Source: Montifringilla adamsi
Lineage: Eukaryota > Chordata > Aves > Passeriformes > Passeridae
Reading direction: 5' to 3'
DNA: 64,000 bases
Assembly (NCBI GenBank): GCA_017590115.1
Contig: JAGGNK010008226.1
Coordinates: forward strand, 5,655,283-5,719,282
Below, piece after piece: positions 1 through 18,100 of this stretch (positions are counted from its first letter, which is position 1; every line of letters starts with the position of its first letter). The notes beneath the pieces are model-generated. The model worked only from the letters and a program-made list of their open reading frames with translations. It made no database searches and had not been told where the DNA came from. A program made the translations under genes and the position numbers.

Positions 1-684
1 TGGCAGCATGACAGACATGGCAGGAATATTGCTGAGAATGAGGACAGGGAAGCACCAAAACACAGACTGGAACCTTCTACCCTACAGCCCCTTTTGGCAG
101 TCAGGCAAACAGTGGCAGAGCTGGAGCAGGGAACAGACTTGAGCATGTCCTTCATCCTTGCCAGCCTTGTAACTCTAAAAAAAGTCAACTTTTGTGCTGC
201 CAAGGGTTTTGGAGCCTTACCTGTTGGGGCTCTGAAAGGTCTCCAGCAAGTGCTGTTTACCTCGTGCTTTCTCTTGGGTATTTCCCTCCTTGCCCATAAG
301 CCAAGCTTTCAGAAACATCAAACTCAGTCTTACTTCACCCACACATCACCCAAGGCAAGGAAGGGAAAATGTTCTGTCACCCCACTGGGTCACTGCCATG
401 AACTACGGTGCCTTCCAAATCCCAAAGGATTATTTATCCCTTCACAGTATGAGCATGTGGCTGTATTTAACCCCTATGCTCAGCAAAGGGGACATTGTGC
501 ACTGCGTGATTAATCAGGGTTTAGCTAAAACCAGCTAAGAAAAATTTAAAACTCCCAAGTTTTTATAAGGTTTGCTCTTTTTGAAGACTCAAGAGTATTT
601 TCATTGCACATCAATGTATTTTTTTAATGCAAAATGTGTTTTAATATAAACATCCAGATGATAGAAAGTTTTGTAACAGTAAAA
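1..684. other. Downstream flank of OAT, no gene seen
   Basis: This stretch lies beyond the probable OAT polyadenylation site. The open frames in it are short, overlap on both strands and show no recognisable protein. I see no clear repeat family. It is probably intergenic sequence towards the next gene, which in human is CHST15, but nothing here proves that. Confidence 0.5.
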
Positions 685-1326
685 ACAGATCTAAATGTTC
701 AGATTTATTTTACAAGATTGCAAAGCCAAACACTGAGACCAGGCTTGAAAACAGCATCTCTTGTCATACAATCAAAATATTGTACACACAGAACACAGCT
801 CGATGCTTCTCAAGTCCACCAGCATAACACCCAGTTTGTCAAACCTTCAGCATTAGAATTTTTTTTCAAGCTGCACATGAAAAGCAGAAATTCACCCACA
901 ATGATAAGTGCTTCTATCCTACAGACATCTTGCTGAGAGGCAAAAATAGCCAAATGCCATGTTTTGGAGAGTGATATGAGAGTGCAAGGCAACCTAACAA
1001 TATATATAAATCACACTTTAAACTTTGGCCAAGACTTATAATAATTAAGCAGATTTCTATAGGTATCTCCCCTCAAATATTCCAACTTAGCTGTTCAGTA
1101 CATACAGAACTTTATTTCCAAGTATTTCAAGACTGGAAAGTCTTTAAAATCATTCTGTATTTTCTACAGAGCCATTATAATTTAAAGATAGAAGCTATGT
1201 TTTCATAGTCAAGTCCTCTTAGATAAAAGGAATGAGAGATGCTTGCTTCAAGAGCAGGCCTTCATCACACACATTTCAACACACCCCCTTGGACCAGCCA
1301 GCAGCCAGGCTGTAAGAGCCATGCTT
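685..1326 (-). other. OAT: OAT 3' untranslated region (inferred)
   Basis: AT-rich sequence between the OAT stop codon and the distal AATAAA. It contains a second possible AATAAA at 1111-1116, so alternative polyadenylation is possible. The boundaries are inferred from the signals only. Confidence 0.5.
704..709 (-). terminator. OAT: Probable OAT poly(A) signal
   Basis: TTTATT on the plus strand reads AATAAA on the minus strand, about 620 bases beyond the OAT stop codon. That is a reasonable 3' UTR length for this gene. A second AATAAA at 1111-1116 could give a shorter transcript of about 215 bases. Neither is confirmed by transcript data. Confidence 0.5.
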
Positions 1327-8110
<6,784 letters not shown>

Positions 8111-8556
8111 GATGGACCTCAGGAATTCTGATGCAGATCTGGAGGGGAAAAAAATAAAGTTAATAATTAGCACTAAGAACTCTTCAGAAGAAATGTCTGA
8201 CACGACTGAAGTGGTTTTACTGCCACGATTACAGGTTCCTCAACTATTTTGCAATTCAGCCAAGAAAGCTTATATGAAGTATAAATTAACGTGGGATATG
8301 CATCAAACAAGTAATTATTTCTGTTCTCTGCACTTACAGAAACAGAAAGAAAACTAAACTCTGTGACTCAGCAAGTCTGTGAGTTAGTTACATAATTTTT
8401 CCTGTAAGTGTTCCTTTTTCACTGTGCCTTAAATTCTGATTTACTAATATAAACTACAGTAAGAAAGTTAAGTTAATCAGGTTTCTTGTTCTATTGGAAT
8501 GCCCATTTTCTACCAGATTGTCATCAGACAAATCATGTCACAGCTTCCATGAGATT

Positions 8557-8688
8557 GGCTACCCCTGGAAGTGTCCAAGGCCAGGCTGGATGGGGACAGT
8601 GGAAGGTGTCCCTGCCCATGGTAGTCACAGTGGCACTGGATGAGCTTTAAGGTCCCTTCTAACCCAAACCATTCTGGGATTCTATGAC
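8557..8688 (+). mobile_element. CR1 LINE 3'-end fragment
   Basis: Plus-oriented CR1 tail: CCCTGGAAGTGTCCAAGGCC, then a CTGCCCATGG block, TTTAAGGTCCCTTCTAACCC and the terminal ATTCTATGA. It lies in OAT intron 1, about 450 bases upstream of the exon with the start codon. Confidence 0.88.
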
Positions 8689-10603
8689 CAAAAAGTAGAC
8701 AAAAGGTAAGAATATGTCAGATATCAATGATCATTAGAGCATCTGTATTTTCCCAGCAATTTCCCCTGAATACATAACCTTGTAGTTTCACCATTTAGGG
8801 ATAACCTGAGGATAGGATTTCATGAGGAAAATACACTTTGATTTCTTCTCCGTGCCTGCACCTCAGTGCATATAAAGATACTTGCCAGAGAAGAGGACAT
8901 GAGTTGGCACTTGAAAAGCTGTTTGAGGAAGCTCTTCCCACAGCAGGGAACAGCAGAGAGCCAAGAGTTCCCAAAGCTCAGGTTTCTGGTCTCACAGAAC
9001 ATCACGCTTACAAACTGGCAAAAGGTTTAATCCCCAGAGCAGGATCACAGATCACAAGTGCTCTGCTTATCAAATGCAGCTTCCCTGTAACACACTCCAC
9101 AGCAGAGTGAAGAGCTGAGCAGCCTGGACACTGCTGCACCACCCAACAGAAGCAGACTGTAAAACCTACCCTAAAAACCAACAGCAGGATGCAAGGATGG
9201 CTTACACAAGGGTGCTGTTATTTCAGGCTGCTTGCAGAAGACAGAAGTAGTAAGTTATGGATTTATCCCTAATTTATTTTGGAAAAAATCCACACCCTGG
9301 ATGTGCTGCCTTGAACAGAGAGGCATTTCTTTCAGCAGACTTCTCAGGTATGACATTTCTGCTCCTCACTTCTAACCAAAGCCAAAAGACTTTTCTCCAT
9401 CTACCAAAATCCAAGTGTTTAGGAAGAGTCAGTATTCTCCATTCCAGCAAGAGATGAATGCTGCACAACTGGGCATGTTTCCAGCTGTTAAAGATTAGCC
9501 CTTTGTGTTAATACTTTTCAAGATTATTTTTCAAGGATTTCGCAAACAAAAAAGACAAATACTTCTCTGTGCAAGAAAAAATTTTGATGACTCAAAATTT
9601 CAACCTCCTCAACCCCTAAAATGTAATTGGTCTGTTACATCCTGGCCCCTGGCACACCTCCATGGCAGAGCAGCTAATCCTATCACAAGCTTCTAGATTT
9701 TGGAGATTTTCCAGACATTCCTGAAATGAAAAGTACAAAGAAGTTAAACTCTTATCTGCCCTGTATCAGAGTTACCTCTCTGCATGAAGGATCACAGATC
9801 CTCAGTTTGAGGTTCTTGCTTTACTTCTTGCATATTGGAAAATATTAATCACATTTTTTTTAAATATCTTTTTCCTCCATGAAGGGAATTGCCCTGCACA
9901 CTGTGCTAGTGAGACCACATCACTTCAGCCAAGTGTGGAAGATTACATGGAGAAGAGCTGAGTAAGGCTGAGAAATACAGATGAATCTGGAGTTAAAAGG
10001 AAGGGGAAAATTTGGGGTTGATGATGAGCAAGACAAGGTGAACAGAAATTTCAGGAAAGAGGAGGGGCATAATAAGGTGAAAAACCCAAGCAAACAAAAT
10101 GAAATAAAATCAAACTCATTACCAAGTGTGAGAAATATGATCATGCACTGGAGCAGACAGTACAGGAATAAGAAGCCAGGAAATTACACCAACTGGAAGA
10201 GGTCTTGCATCAGAACAGAAAACCACTCAAAACACAGCTGTAAAACACTTGAACAGCTTTGCTCAGCTATTGAGCAAGATTATCCAGACAGGAGCCTGCA
10301 GACTGGACAGGTGAACTGAATGGTTGTATGAACCTGACACTGAAAAACACCCCAAGGTAAATGGGGGGTGTTGTCAAACACATGAAAACACTCAGGTTCA
10401 TGCTGATAGAGCAGAGAGCAATCAGTGCCACACTGCAGCCTCCCCCAGCTGAGTCAAAGGGGTGAACACTCAAGGGGACAAGCAGGGGGACATCAGTGTG
10501 CACGTGCCAAGCTACCTGTGCACACCAGTACCACAGGAGCGGTGACAGTGGCCTGGTTCTGTCAGGAACAGCTGACAGAACAGCTAGGCTGGCAGACAAG
10601 AAC

Positions 10604-10965
10604 TGCAGAATCACTGAGGCTGGAAAAGACCTCTGAGATCACCGAGTCCCAGCTGTGCCCAATGCCCACCTTGTCCCCATCCCAGAGTACTGAGTGCCAC
10701 ATCCAGCCCTTCTATGGACACCTCCAGGGATGGGGATGCCACCACGTCTCTGGACAGCCCCTTCCAATGTCAAATCACCCTTCCAAGGAAAAATTTCCTC
10801 CTGATGTCCAACCTGAACCTCCTCTGGCACAGCTTGAACCCATTTCCTCTTGTCCTGTCACTTGTCACCTGGGAGGAGAGCCCAATCCCTGCCTGGCTAC
10901 AGTCCCGTCAGGGAGTTACAGAAAGGATAAAGCCCCCTCTGGACCTTCTTTTCTCCAGGAAACTG
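10604..10965 (-). mobile_element. CR1 LINE fragment (about 360 bp)
   Basis: Reverse-oriented CR1 3' region. Recognisable blocks are AATCACTGAGGCTGGAAAAG, GAGTGCCACATCCAGCC, TTTCCTCCTGATGTCCAACC and CACCTGGGAGGAGAGCCCAA. The open frame across it is a chance product of the GC-rich repeat. Confidence 0.9.
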
Positions 10966-11264
10966 AATTTAAAAAAAATAAAAAAATAAGGAAAAGCAAT
11001 AAACCCAGCGGTGAAATACCAGATCTCGCTGGCCATCTCCCCGCCAAGGCCACGGTCCAAGTCAGTGCAGAGGCAGGGATGTGACATCGCGGAGCAGGGC
11101 TGACACAGGCACAGAGGAGGGAACGGACTGTCACCTCCCCCGCTCCCCGCGCAGTGACAGCGCTCCCGGGGCCTTGCCGACGGGGCCGGCTGCGGCGGGA
11201 CAGAACCGGGCCACGGTGGCCGGAGAGAGGCAGAAATGGCCCCCGAGGGCCGGACGGGCCGTAC

Positions 11265-11340
11265 CTGGTGCTGCTGGAGATGCTGGAGGTGCCGGAGCGG
11301 CCGCAGGTGCCGGAGGTGCTGCCCGTGCCGGGGCCCGCGG
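11265..11340 (-). other. OAT: OAT exon 1, non-coding (5' end approximate)
   Basis: On the minus strand a CAGCAGCACCAG segment ends at 11265 and is followed by GTACGG, a good splice donor, inside the CpG island. Human OAT also has a short non-coding first exon. The transcription start is not visible; 11340 is a guess based on the CCAAT and CRE elements upstream. Confidence 0.6.
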
Positions 11341-11399
11341 ATAAGAGCCGGGTGCGGCCGCGGGCCACTGTCACCGCGCCTCGCCCCGCCCCGCCCTGC

Positions 11400-11407
11400 T
11401 GACGTCA
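11400..11407. promoter_or_regulatory. OAT: Perfect cAMP response element (CRE)
   Basis: TGACGTCA is the full palindromic CREB/ATF site. It lies about 60-130 bp upstream of the presumed OAT first exon, beside CCAAT boxes. OAT is known to respond to glucagon and cAMP in mammalian liver, which fits, but function here is inference. Confidence 0.65.
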
Positions 11408-11425
11408 TTAGAATTGCGCCTGCCG

Positions 11426-11502
11426 ATTGGCTATCGGGGCTGATTGGCAGCCACCGCCCCCGCGCTGCGACACCTCCCCTTGGCGCAGGGGCTCCCCATT
11501 GG
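11426..11502 (-). promoter_or_regulatory. OAT: Three inverted CCAAT boxes
   Basis: ATTGG on the plus strand (CCAAT on the minus strand) occurs at 11426-11430, 11443-11447 and 11498-11502. All have the flanking GG/CC context liked by NF-Y, and the first two are 17 bases apart. Their minus orientation and position upstream of OAT exon 1 fit an NF-Y-driven TATA-less promoter. Confidence 0.6.
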
Positions 11503-11560
11503 TGGGCGAGCGCGAGCCAGGGCCCTGCCCACCCCCGGCCCTCAGGGGCGGTGTCCCCGG

Positions 11561-11737
11561 CCCTCACACCGGCACTCCGGCCCTCAGAGCGAGGGCTGCG
11601 TTCTTCCTTCCCTCGCCTCATTCCTCCATCCCTCACACCGGCATCCCGGCCCTCAGAGCGAGGGCTGCGTTCCCTTTTCCCTCACCGCCTTCCCCCATCC
11701 CTCACACCGGCATCCCCGTCCCTCAGGCTGGCGGCTC
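11561..11737. repeat. 69-bp tandem repeat (about 2.4-2.5 copies)
   Basis: The string CCCTCACACCGGCA recurs at 11561, 11630 and 11699, an exact 69-base period. The following CCCTCAGAGCGAGGGCTGCG is shared by the first two copies. It is GC-rich and sits in the CpG island between the OAT promoter elements and the divergent candidate exons. Because 69 is a multiple of three it makes a repetitive open frame, which I do not regard as a gene. Confidence 0.85.
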
Positions 11738-12042
11738 GTCTCCGCTCTGCCGAACTAGCCTTGGGAGCAATCTTTGTAGCCACAGAACCCCTCCACACAC
11801 GGAACTCCTCCGCCCCCGCGCCCTCCCGCCGCTGTAGCCGCACATCCGCAATTATGTCCTCGAGGAAGTCACTGTAGAAAACGGCGAGCACTGACGAAAA
11901 AATTGAGAGGAATTGGGAAAACATTCCTGGGAATGGGAAATGTGTGGGATGGTGGTGGTATCTCTGCTGGTGGCTGCAGGTTCCCCAGGGATGTGATGAC
12001 AAGTACTGTGTGTGTGCTCAACTCTGACCTTTCTCTTCCCAG

Positions 12043-12161
12043 GAGATGAACATGAGCTTTTTCCCAATCTTTTGATACATGGCTATCAGAAAATAATTCG
12101 GAATAACAGCCGGGGATTCACTGAGGTTGCTAAGGAATTGCTCATGGAGCTCCTGTGCCAG
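12043..12161 (+). CDS. Candidate gene, exon A
   Basis: The acceptor CTGACCTTTCTCTTCCCAG precedes 119 nt: two bases of a split codon plus 39 codons from DEHELFPNLLIHGYQ to ELLMELLCQ, ending in phase 0. The acceptor is a tandem CAGGAG (NAGNAG type), so use of either AG would change one residue. The donor GTGTTT is only moderate. The 5' partner exon is uncertain: an ATG at 11933 would need a 91-bp intron, and an ATG at 11949 a 63-bp intron. Confidence 0.5.
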
Positions 12162-15100
12162 GTGTTTTTGCCTACACACACCAATCTCCTCCCCAGTCTG
12201 TCACGGTCCATCCACTGTCCCCATGCCCTGCCCTTCTCCGCATGGAAGGACATTGATGGAACCCCGAACTTCAGGCTCTGCTGCCTTGGAAGAGAGGGAG
12301 GAAACGTGGGGGAGTGAGGTCCAGGAGGGCCCGGTGTGCTCTGAGCAGGAGCTTTGAGCTGGGGCCAGCAGGCGAGCAGGGACAGGCTGGAACGAGCCAA
12401 CGCAACCCTGACCTTTCCCCGGGCTGAATAACACTGGAGAGCATTTTGTAACCAGAAGATCTGGGCGTTTAAGGGGAACTGTGAGGTGTGTTTCATAAGT
12501 AAATTCTGGTTTTAGCAAAAAAAACCCCAAAAAAATCATAGACTGGTTTGGGTTGGAAAGGACCTTAAAACTCATCCAGTTCCATCTGCTACCATGGGCA
12601 GGGAGACCTTCCACTATCCCAGGTTGGTTGCTCCAAGCCCTGTCCAACCTGGCCTTGGACACTTCCAGGGATTCAGCCACAGCTTCTCTGGGCACCCTGT
12701 GCCAGGGCTTCCCCACCCTCCCAGGGAACAATTCCTTCCCAATATCCCATCCATCCCTGCCCTCTCCCAGTGGGAAGCCATTCCCTGTGCCCTGTCACTC
12801 CATGCCCTTGTCCCAAGAACCTCTCCAGCTCTCTTAGAGCTCCTTTAGGTGCTGGTAGGGGCTCTGAGGTCTCCCCAGAGCCTTCTCTTTTCCAGGCTGA
12901 ACAATTCAAATTCTCTCAGCTTTAAATCCTAGGAGAGGTGTTCCATCCCTGTAATCACTGCTGTGCCCTTCTCTGGGCCTGCTCCAGCACTCCAGGTGGG
13001 ATCTCACAACAGCAGAGTACAGAAGAAAACAAACAATATTTCACTTTTTATCATATCCACCTCATTAGGAAGAGCAACAAAAAAACAACCCAACCTCAGT
13101 CTTAGAAGTGGTTACTTCTAGTGCCTCTTGCTCTTTGTCCATAAATCGCCCTGACAAATTTATCAATGCTGGAAAAGAATTTATTTCTTCCACAAAGAAA
13201 ACACAATATCCTAGTTGACACACAGAGAATTTGCATAGCTTCCCCTCACTAAAGCAAGCAATTTGAAAATATTCCTGAACCTTGTCATATCTTCTAACCA
13301 AATTGCTCAAACCTTGGATGTCAGGGAGCAGCACCGCTTATGCCTTTGGAGAGCAACGCCCTAGGAGGAAATTTTCCCAATGTGCAGTCAGCTTGATGCA
13401 GTGAGGGCTGGGAGGAGAGCAGATGATGTTGAGCTCTATAAACACACAGAGAGTAAGGCTCAATTTGCTACTATGTTTGTGTCTCCTACTAGCCCAATTC
13501 TGCCAGCAAACAGTGCCCTGCATCTGCTGCCAAAGAGGAGTTCATGAAGCTCCAAAACGTTGTGCCTTAGGTGCTAAATTGCAAAATACATTTCAGAGTC
13601 ATGACTGCTGAACAAATACACAGTTGTACTGTGCCCAGTTCCTTAAGTCCAGAGGCAGTTATTGTCTAGGAGCTATTGAAACTCTTTATTTCTGGTTGAA
13701 GTTATGATTTTTGTGAAAAGCCTAGCATTTTAAGGCTGAGAATAAGCAATGACCTCTTGCTTTCAGTATTACATGTTGTCCCAGTTCATTCTGTCCCTCT
13801 ACTCCACTCTGGTGAGATCCCCCCTGGAGTTCTGCATCCAGCTTTGGGGTCCCCAGCAGGGAAAGGACAAGAACCTGCTGGAACAAGTCCAGAGGAGGCC
13901 ACCAAGTTGATCAGAGGGATGGAGCAGCTCTGCTCTGAGGAAAGGCTGAGAGAATTGGGGTTGTTCAGCCTGGAGAAGTTTTGGGGTGACCTGACTGAGG
14001 CCTTCCTTTGCTCCTGAAGGGAGCTGACAAGAAAGATGGAGAGAGACTTTGGACGAGGACCTGGAGTGACAGGACAAGGGAATGGCTTCCTAGTGCCAGA
14101 GAGAAGGTCTGGATTGGATATTAGGAAGAAATTCCTCCCTATGAGTGTGGTGAGGCCCTGGCACACAGGGTGCCCAGAGAAGCTGTGGCTGCCCCTGGGT
14201 CCCTGGAAGTGTCCAAGGCCAGGATGGACAGGGCTTGGAGCAGCCTGGGATGTCCCTGCCCATGGCAGGGGAGTTTGGAACTGGATGAGTTTTAATGTCC
14301 CTTCCAACTCAAACCGTGATTCTACAATCTCTGGTGTGAGGAAAAAAAAAATCACATAATTTTGTTTGTTGCATACTCTTGTTTCTTAAATAGCCTTATA
14401 GGACATGGTCCAGGATTTGCAATCCATGAGATCAAGGGGATTTTCCCAGGTAAGAAATGCTGGTTTAAAGTTAGGTTGTTTTTTACTTTGACATTTCATT
14501 CGCATGGCATTTCATTAACATAGATCTGTTATCTCAGGTGATGCTAATGATGCCTTCTACCTGTTTAGCCACAAAAATAACATGCTGGGAGCTACATCCT
14601 TTTCATCTTTCATAGACTCAACTCAAGAGCTGCCTTTTACCTGCCTTTAAATGCTCTTACTCATAAGCTCACCTCCAAACTGGTTTAGATTCATCCAACC
14701 ATGTTCTTTTCACAATAAGCAGAAAAATATAGAAAGAGCAAAACTTGTCCAAAGGATTAAGTAGCACCTGTCATATAAGGGAAATACACATGTGGAAATG
14801 TAAAAAATGCAAACTAAAGGCAACCAAGGTCGACTGAAGTGCTGAATCTTAGGTTCAGCTCTGCCTCATGGGGCTGGAGGCAAATTGCCCCAGGAGGTGA
14901 ATTCAGAAGCCAGACATGCAGGAAAACAGCAGATTCCTGTCTGGAAGGTGAAGATTCAAAACCAAGCAAATAAACAAACAAGCAACCCTCAAACAAGAAA
15001 AGGCTTGCTTGCTTTTGGATTCTGTAAGGTCTGAGAGAAGAAATAAAGACATAATGTGGAATGCACAGATACTATGTATAAATGCATTTTTAAAAGCTGA

Positions 15101-18100
15101 TATGAACTGTTTCTGAGATTTAAAAATTATTAATATGAAATAACTCTCAAACTGGAATCTGGTTAATCAAGACCTGAGAGAAAGTGCCTTAAAAGCTCTG
15201 TTTAATTTAAACCTGATCAGTTTTATATAGGATCAGTGTCATGGCTCTCTTTCCTCCTTTGTTTTTGGTATTTAATATCAAGACACAGAAAATACACTTT
15301 TCTTCTTTAAACACTATCAAACTGGAATTTTAAACCATTCACATTGTGCACAGTAGCAGCTACTACTGTAGATCTTGGAGGAATTGCTCTCAGCTAGATG
15401 AAGTATTTTATGTGAATAAAAAAGGGAAAGCAGAAACTTAATGTGTACTATATAGTTACCTGTCGATACCTAAAAGACTACACATGACAGTAACCAAAAT
15501 ATGGAAAAGGGAGCCCATGAAATGTTCACATTTTACAGTAATTTGCCCTGCAGAAAAGAGGAAAACTCTGACCTACTTGAAGAAAGAGGGTTATTATATT
15601 CATTCTGCTAATCCAGAAAATACAATTTGACATGTAAGTAAACCATAAAGTTATAAGAAGGAACAAGTTAAGTCATGCCAGTTGTTAGGAGTAATTCCAC
15701 AGCCCTGTCTCTGGCAGAAATGCTCATTGAAGTCGTTGGGAATTAGGCATGTGAGGAGACTGAGGAATTGCATCCCACTTATTGTGGTTATTTAGAGGCA
15801 GGGTAAATAACAGGGAATTGTGTGTTGGTTTAGCTGCACAAGCTCAGCGTGTGCAAGGATTCACAGGCTGCTCAAGCACTGGTGCCAAGGCAGGATTGCA
15901 GGACCCTAACTCGAGTTTAACATAGTCTTAGGAACACAGCAGGAAACATCCAGCGTTCCTCAAGAGCTGATGTTTTGCCCCATGGCACCAGTGTTCAGTT
16001 CCTCAGTGGCATGGGACAGTTCCTCACCTCTGAGCACAGGCTGGATATGGAGTTCACCCAAGCCAGGAGGCTCAAGGTGCAAGTTTATCATTACCTAAAA
16101 CCAGCACGCATCTGCAGAGCTGGCACGAGGACAGTTCCACCTCTCTTCCCACCCTTAGCAAAGCCACAAGGACAGGCTTCACCCTTTCTCCTCCTGTTGA
16201 AACTCTGCTGCCACTCAGCAAAAATGAAAAATAGGCACTTTTGTGAACCAAAGGCAGATTTGAAGGCAAACCTCGCAGTTAACATTGCTGGGGAACTCAG
16301 CCTTCAGTCCCTGTCTGACAGTGAAGGATATCAAGCTACTGGAAAGTGACCAAAGGAAGCTACAAAGATGGTGAAGGGTCTGGAGGGGAACCCATACAAA
16401 TGGCAGCTGAGATCACTTTTTTTCTTCTGTCTGGAGAAGAAGGGACTGAGGGGAGACCTCATAGCACCCTACAGCTTCCTCACGATGGGCAGAGAAGTAC
16501 TGATCCCTGCTCTCTGTAACCAGAGAATGGCTGGGGCTGTGTCAGGGGAGGTTTGCTGTTGGTTCAGGAGAAGGTTCCTCCCCCAGAGGTGGCTGGGCCC
16601 TGAACAGGCTCCCCAGGACGGTGCACAGAGACCCAGCCTGTCAGAGTTCCAGGAGTGTTTGGACAATGCTCTTAGGCACAGGGTGGGATTATTGGATTGT
16701 TCATAGTGAACAATCCTTATATAGAAAAATGGCTTTTCATGGCCCATGATTGTGTTGCTCTGGTTGTTTACTGGCAGTGGAACTCTACATTAAGACATAT
16801 CTGGCAGGACAGGAAACCTTAGCCTTTCCTGCAGCACAGCTAGAATATTTCACTGTGCAGTGTGTCAGAGCAGCACGGCAACAAATTATAATGCATGCAA
16901 AGCAGATCTGCCTCTCCAGTCAATTTAGAGATTTCTCTTTTTGTTCGTATCTTTCAAGATAGTTTGGCAAAGCATAGCACAGCCCCCTCAAAATAATGCT
17001 GTTTTATTGTATGAGTGTTAGTTAACCCAGCATAAAGCACCACAAACAGCCCTTAGAGCTGATATTCCTTTTGCAATATCAACCTTGAGCTACAGTTCAT
17101 ACTTATCCTCCCTGATTTGTATGTTGGCTTATTTTACAAAGATTTCCATGATACTCTGTTAGATGACAGCATGGATAACTGAATTACAGAATCAAAGGAA
17201 TTTAAATTGCTGTCTTCTCTCAGGCGGTGTTCCCCATGTTTGCACTTACACTGTCATTTTCCTCTGCAGCTCAACAATACCTACATCCAAAGCCTTCCAC
17301 AAATGAGGTGAGATGTTTTGTTTCTGTGTGAAACCTAAAGGTGAATTATAAGCTCTTTCATTTCTTGGACTTGTAATTAATTTAATGAGCCTTTCTACTC
17401 ACATTTCTGGTGAGCATCACATTCCTTGGATATCATACTAGCAAAAAGGCAAATTGGAGAGAGCTTGGGAAAAACAACCTTTTTTTGGCTTTCCCAGTAC
17501 ACATTAAAATAGCTTTATAAATGGCATTTTATAGTATAAACCCCACAAATGTTAAAATAAAATCCAAGGAAAATTAGAGTGAGACTTGGTTTAAATTTCA
17601 GGTTTTCAAGCACCTTGGATGTGGCCTTACTTCTTCCTTGAACTAATGTATTTTGATTTGGATCCTGAGGATCTTGTGCTTCCTAACTCACAATCTTCAT
17701 TTTTGGATTTTATCAGGACAATGATTTCTGGAAAACTTATTTACATGGTCTCCTGACTTTGAAAATCTGACCCAGATGGCAGCTCTGAGAGCACACAGAA
17801 AACAAACATAAATACTTCTAACTGGGTAATAAGAATAAATACCTTGTCAATTTGGTTAATCTCAGGACTGAGCACAGAACATCTGGATATGCTTTATCTC
17901 AGGAGCTGGGAAACTTCTCAAAATTCCAGCACGACACATCCCCACCGGCCCTGCTGTTGCAGAATTTGACATTGCTGCCACCAGGATTGCCAACCTTGCT
18001 AAATGGTGAGCACTCAGCTCTGACCTCAGGGCTGCTGTGGTCAGACACTGGACAAGTTACATAACGCACCAGGTCAGGCTTTAACTGGGCATCACTGAGG

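Larger units (their letters stand above)
8139..11264 (-). other. OAT: OAT intron 1
   Basis: This 3.1-kb intron separates the non-coding first exon from the exon with the start codon. It holds two CR1 fragments (8557-8688 and 10604-10965) and otherwise unremarkable AT-rich DNA. No coding exon was recognised in it. Confidence 0.7.
11050..11880. promoter_or_regulatory. OAT: CpG island shared by OAT and a divergent candidate gene
   Basis: GC- and CpG-rich block around the OAT first exon. It contains a full palindromic CRE (TGACGTCA, 11400-11407) and three inverted CCAAT boxes, and no convincing TATA box. On its right flank, at 12043, begins a plus-strand chain of exon-like segments, so it may act as a bidirectional promoter. 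The limits are judged by eye. Confidence 0.75.

Noticed and set aside
10425..11084. 219-codon plus-strand frame
   Set aside because: Runs through a reverse-oriented CR1 copy and has no domain; repeat-derived.
11236..11877. Long plus-strand open frame of 213 codons across the OAT promoter
   Set aside because: It overlaps the OAT first exon antisense and is driven by GC-richness and the 69-bp repeat. No domain was seen.
11682..12002. Minus-strand open frame containing SDFLEDIIADVRLQRREG upstream of OAT
   Set aside because: It looks protein-like, but it is a single CpG-rich frame in the promoter with no supporting exon partner. Probably chance.
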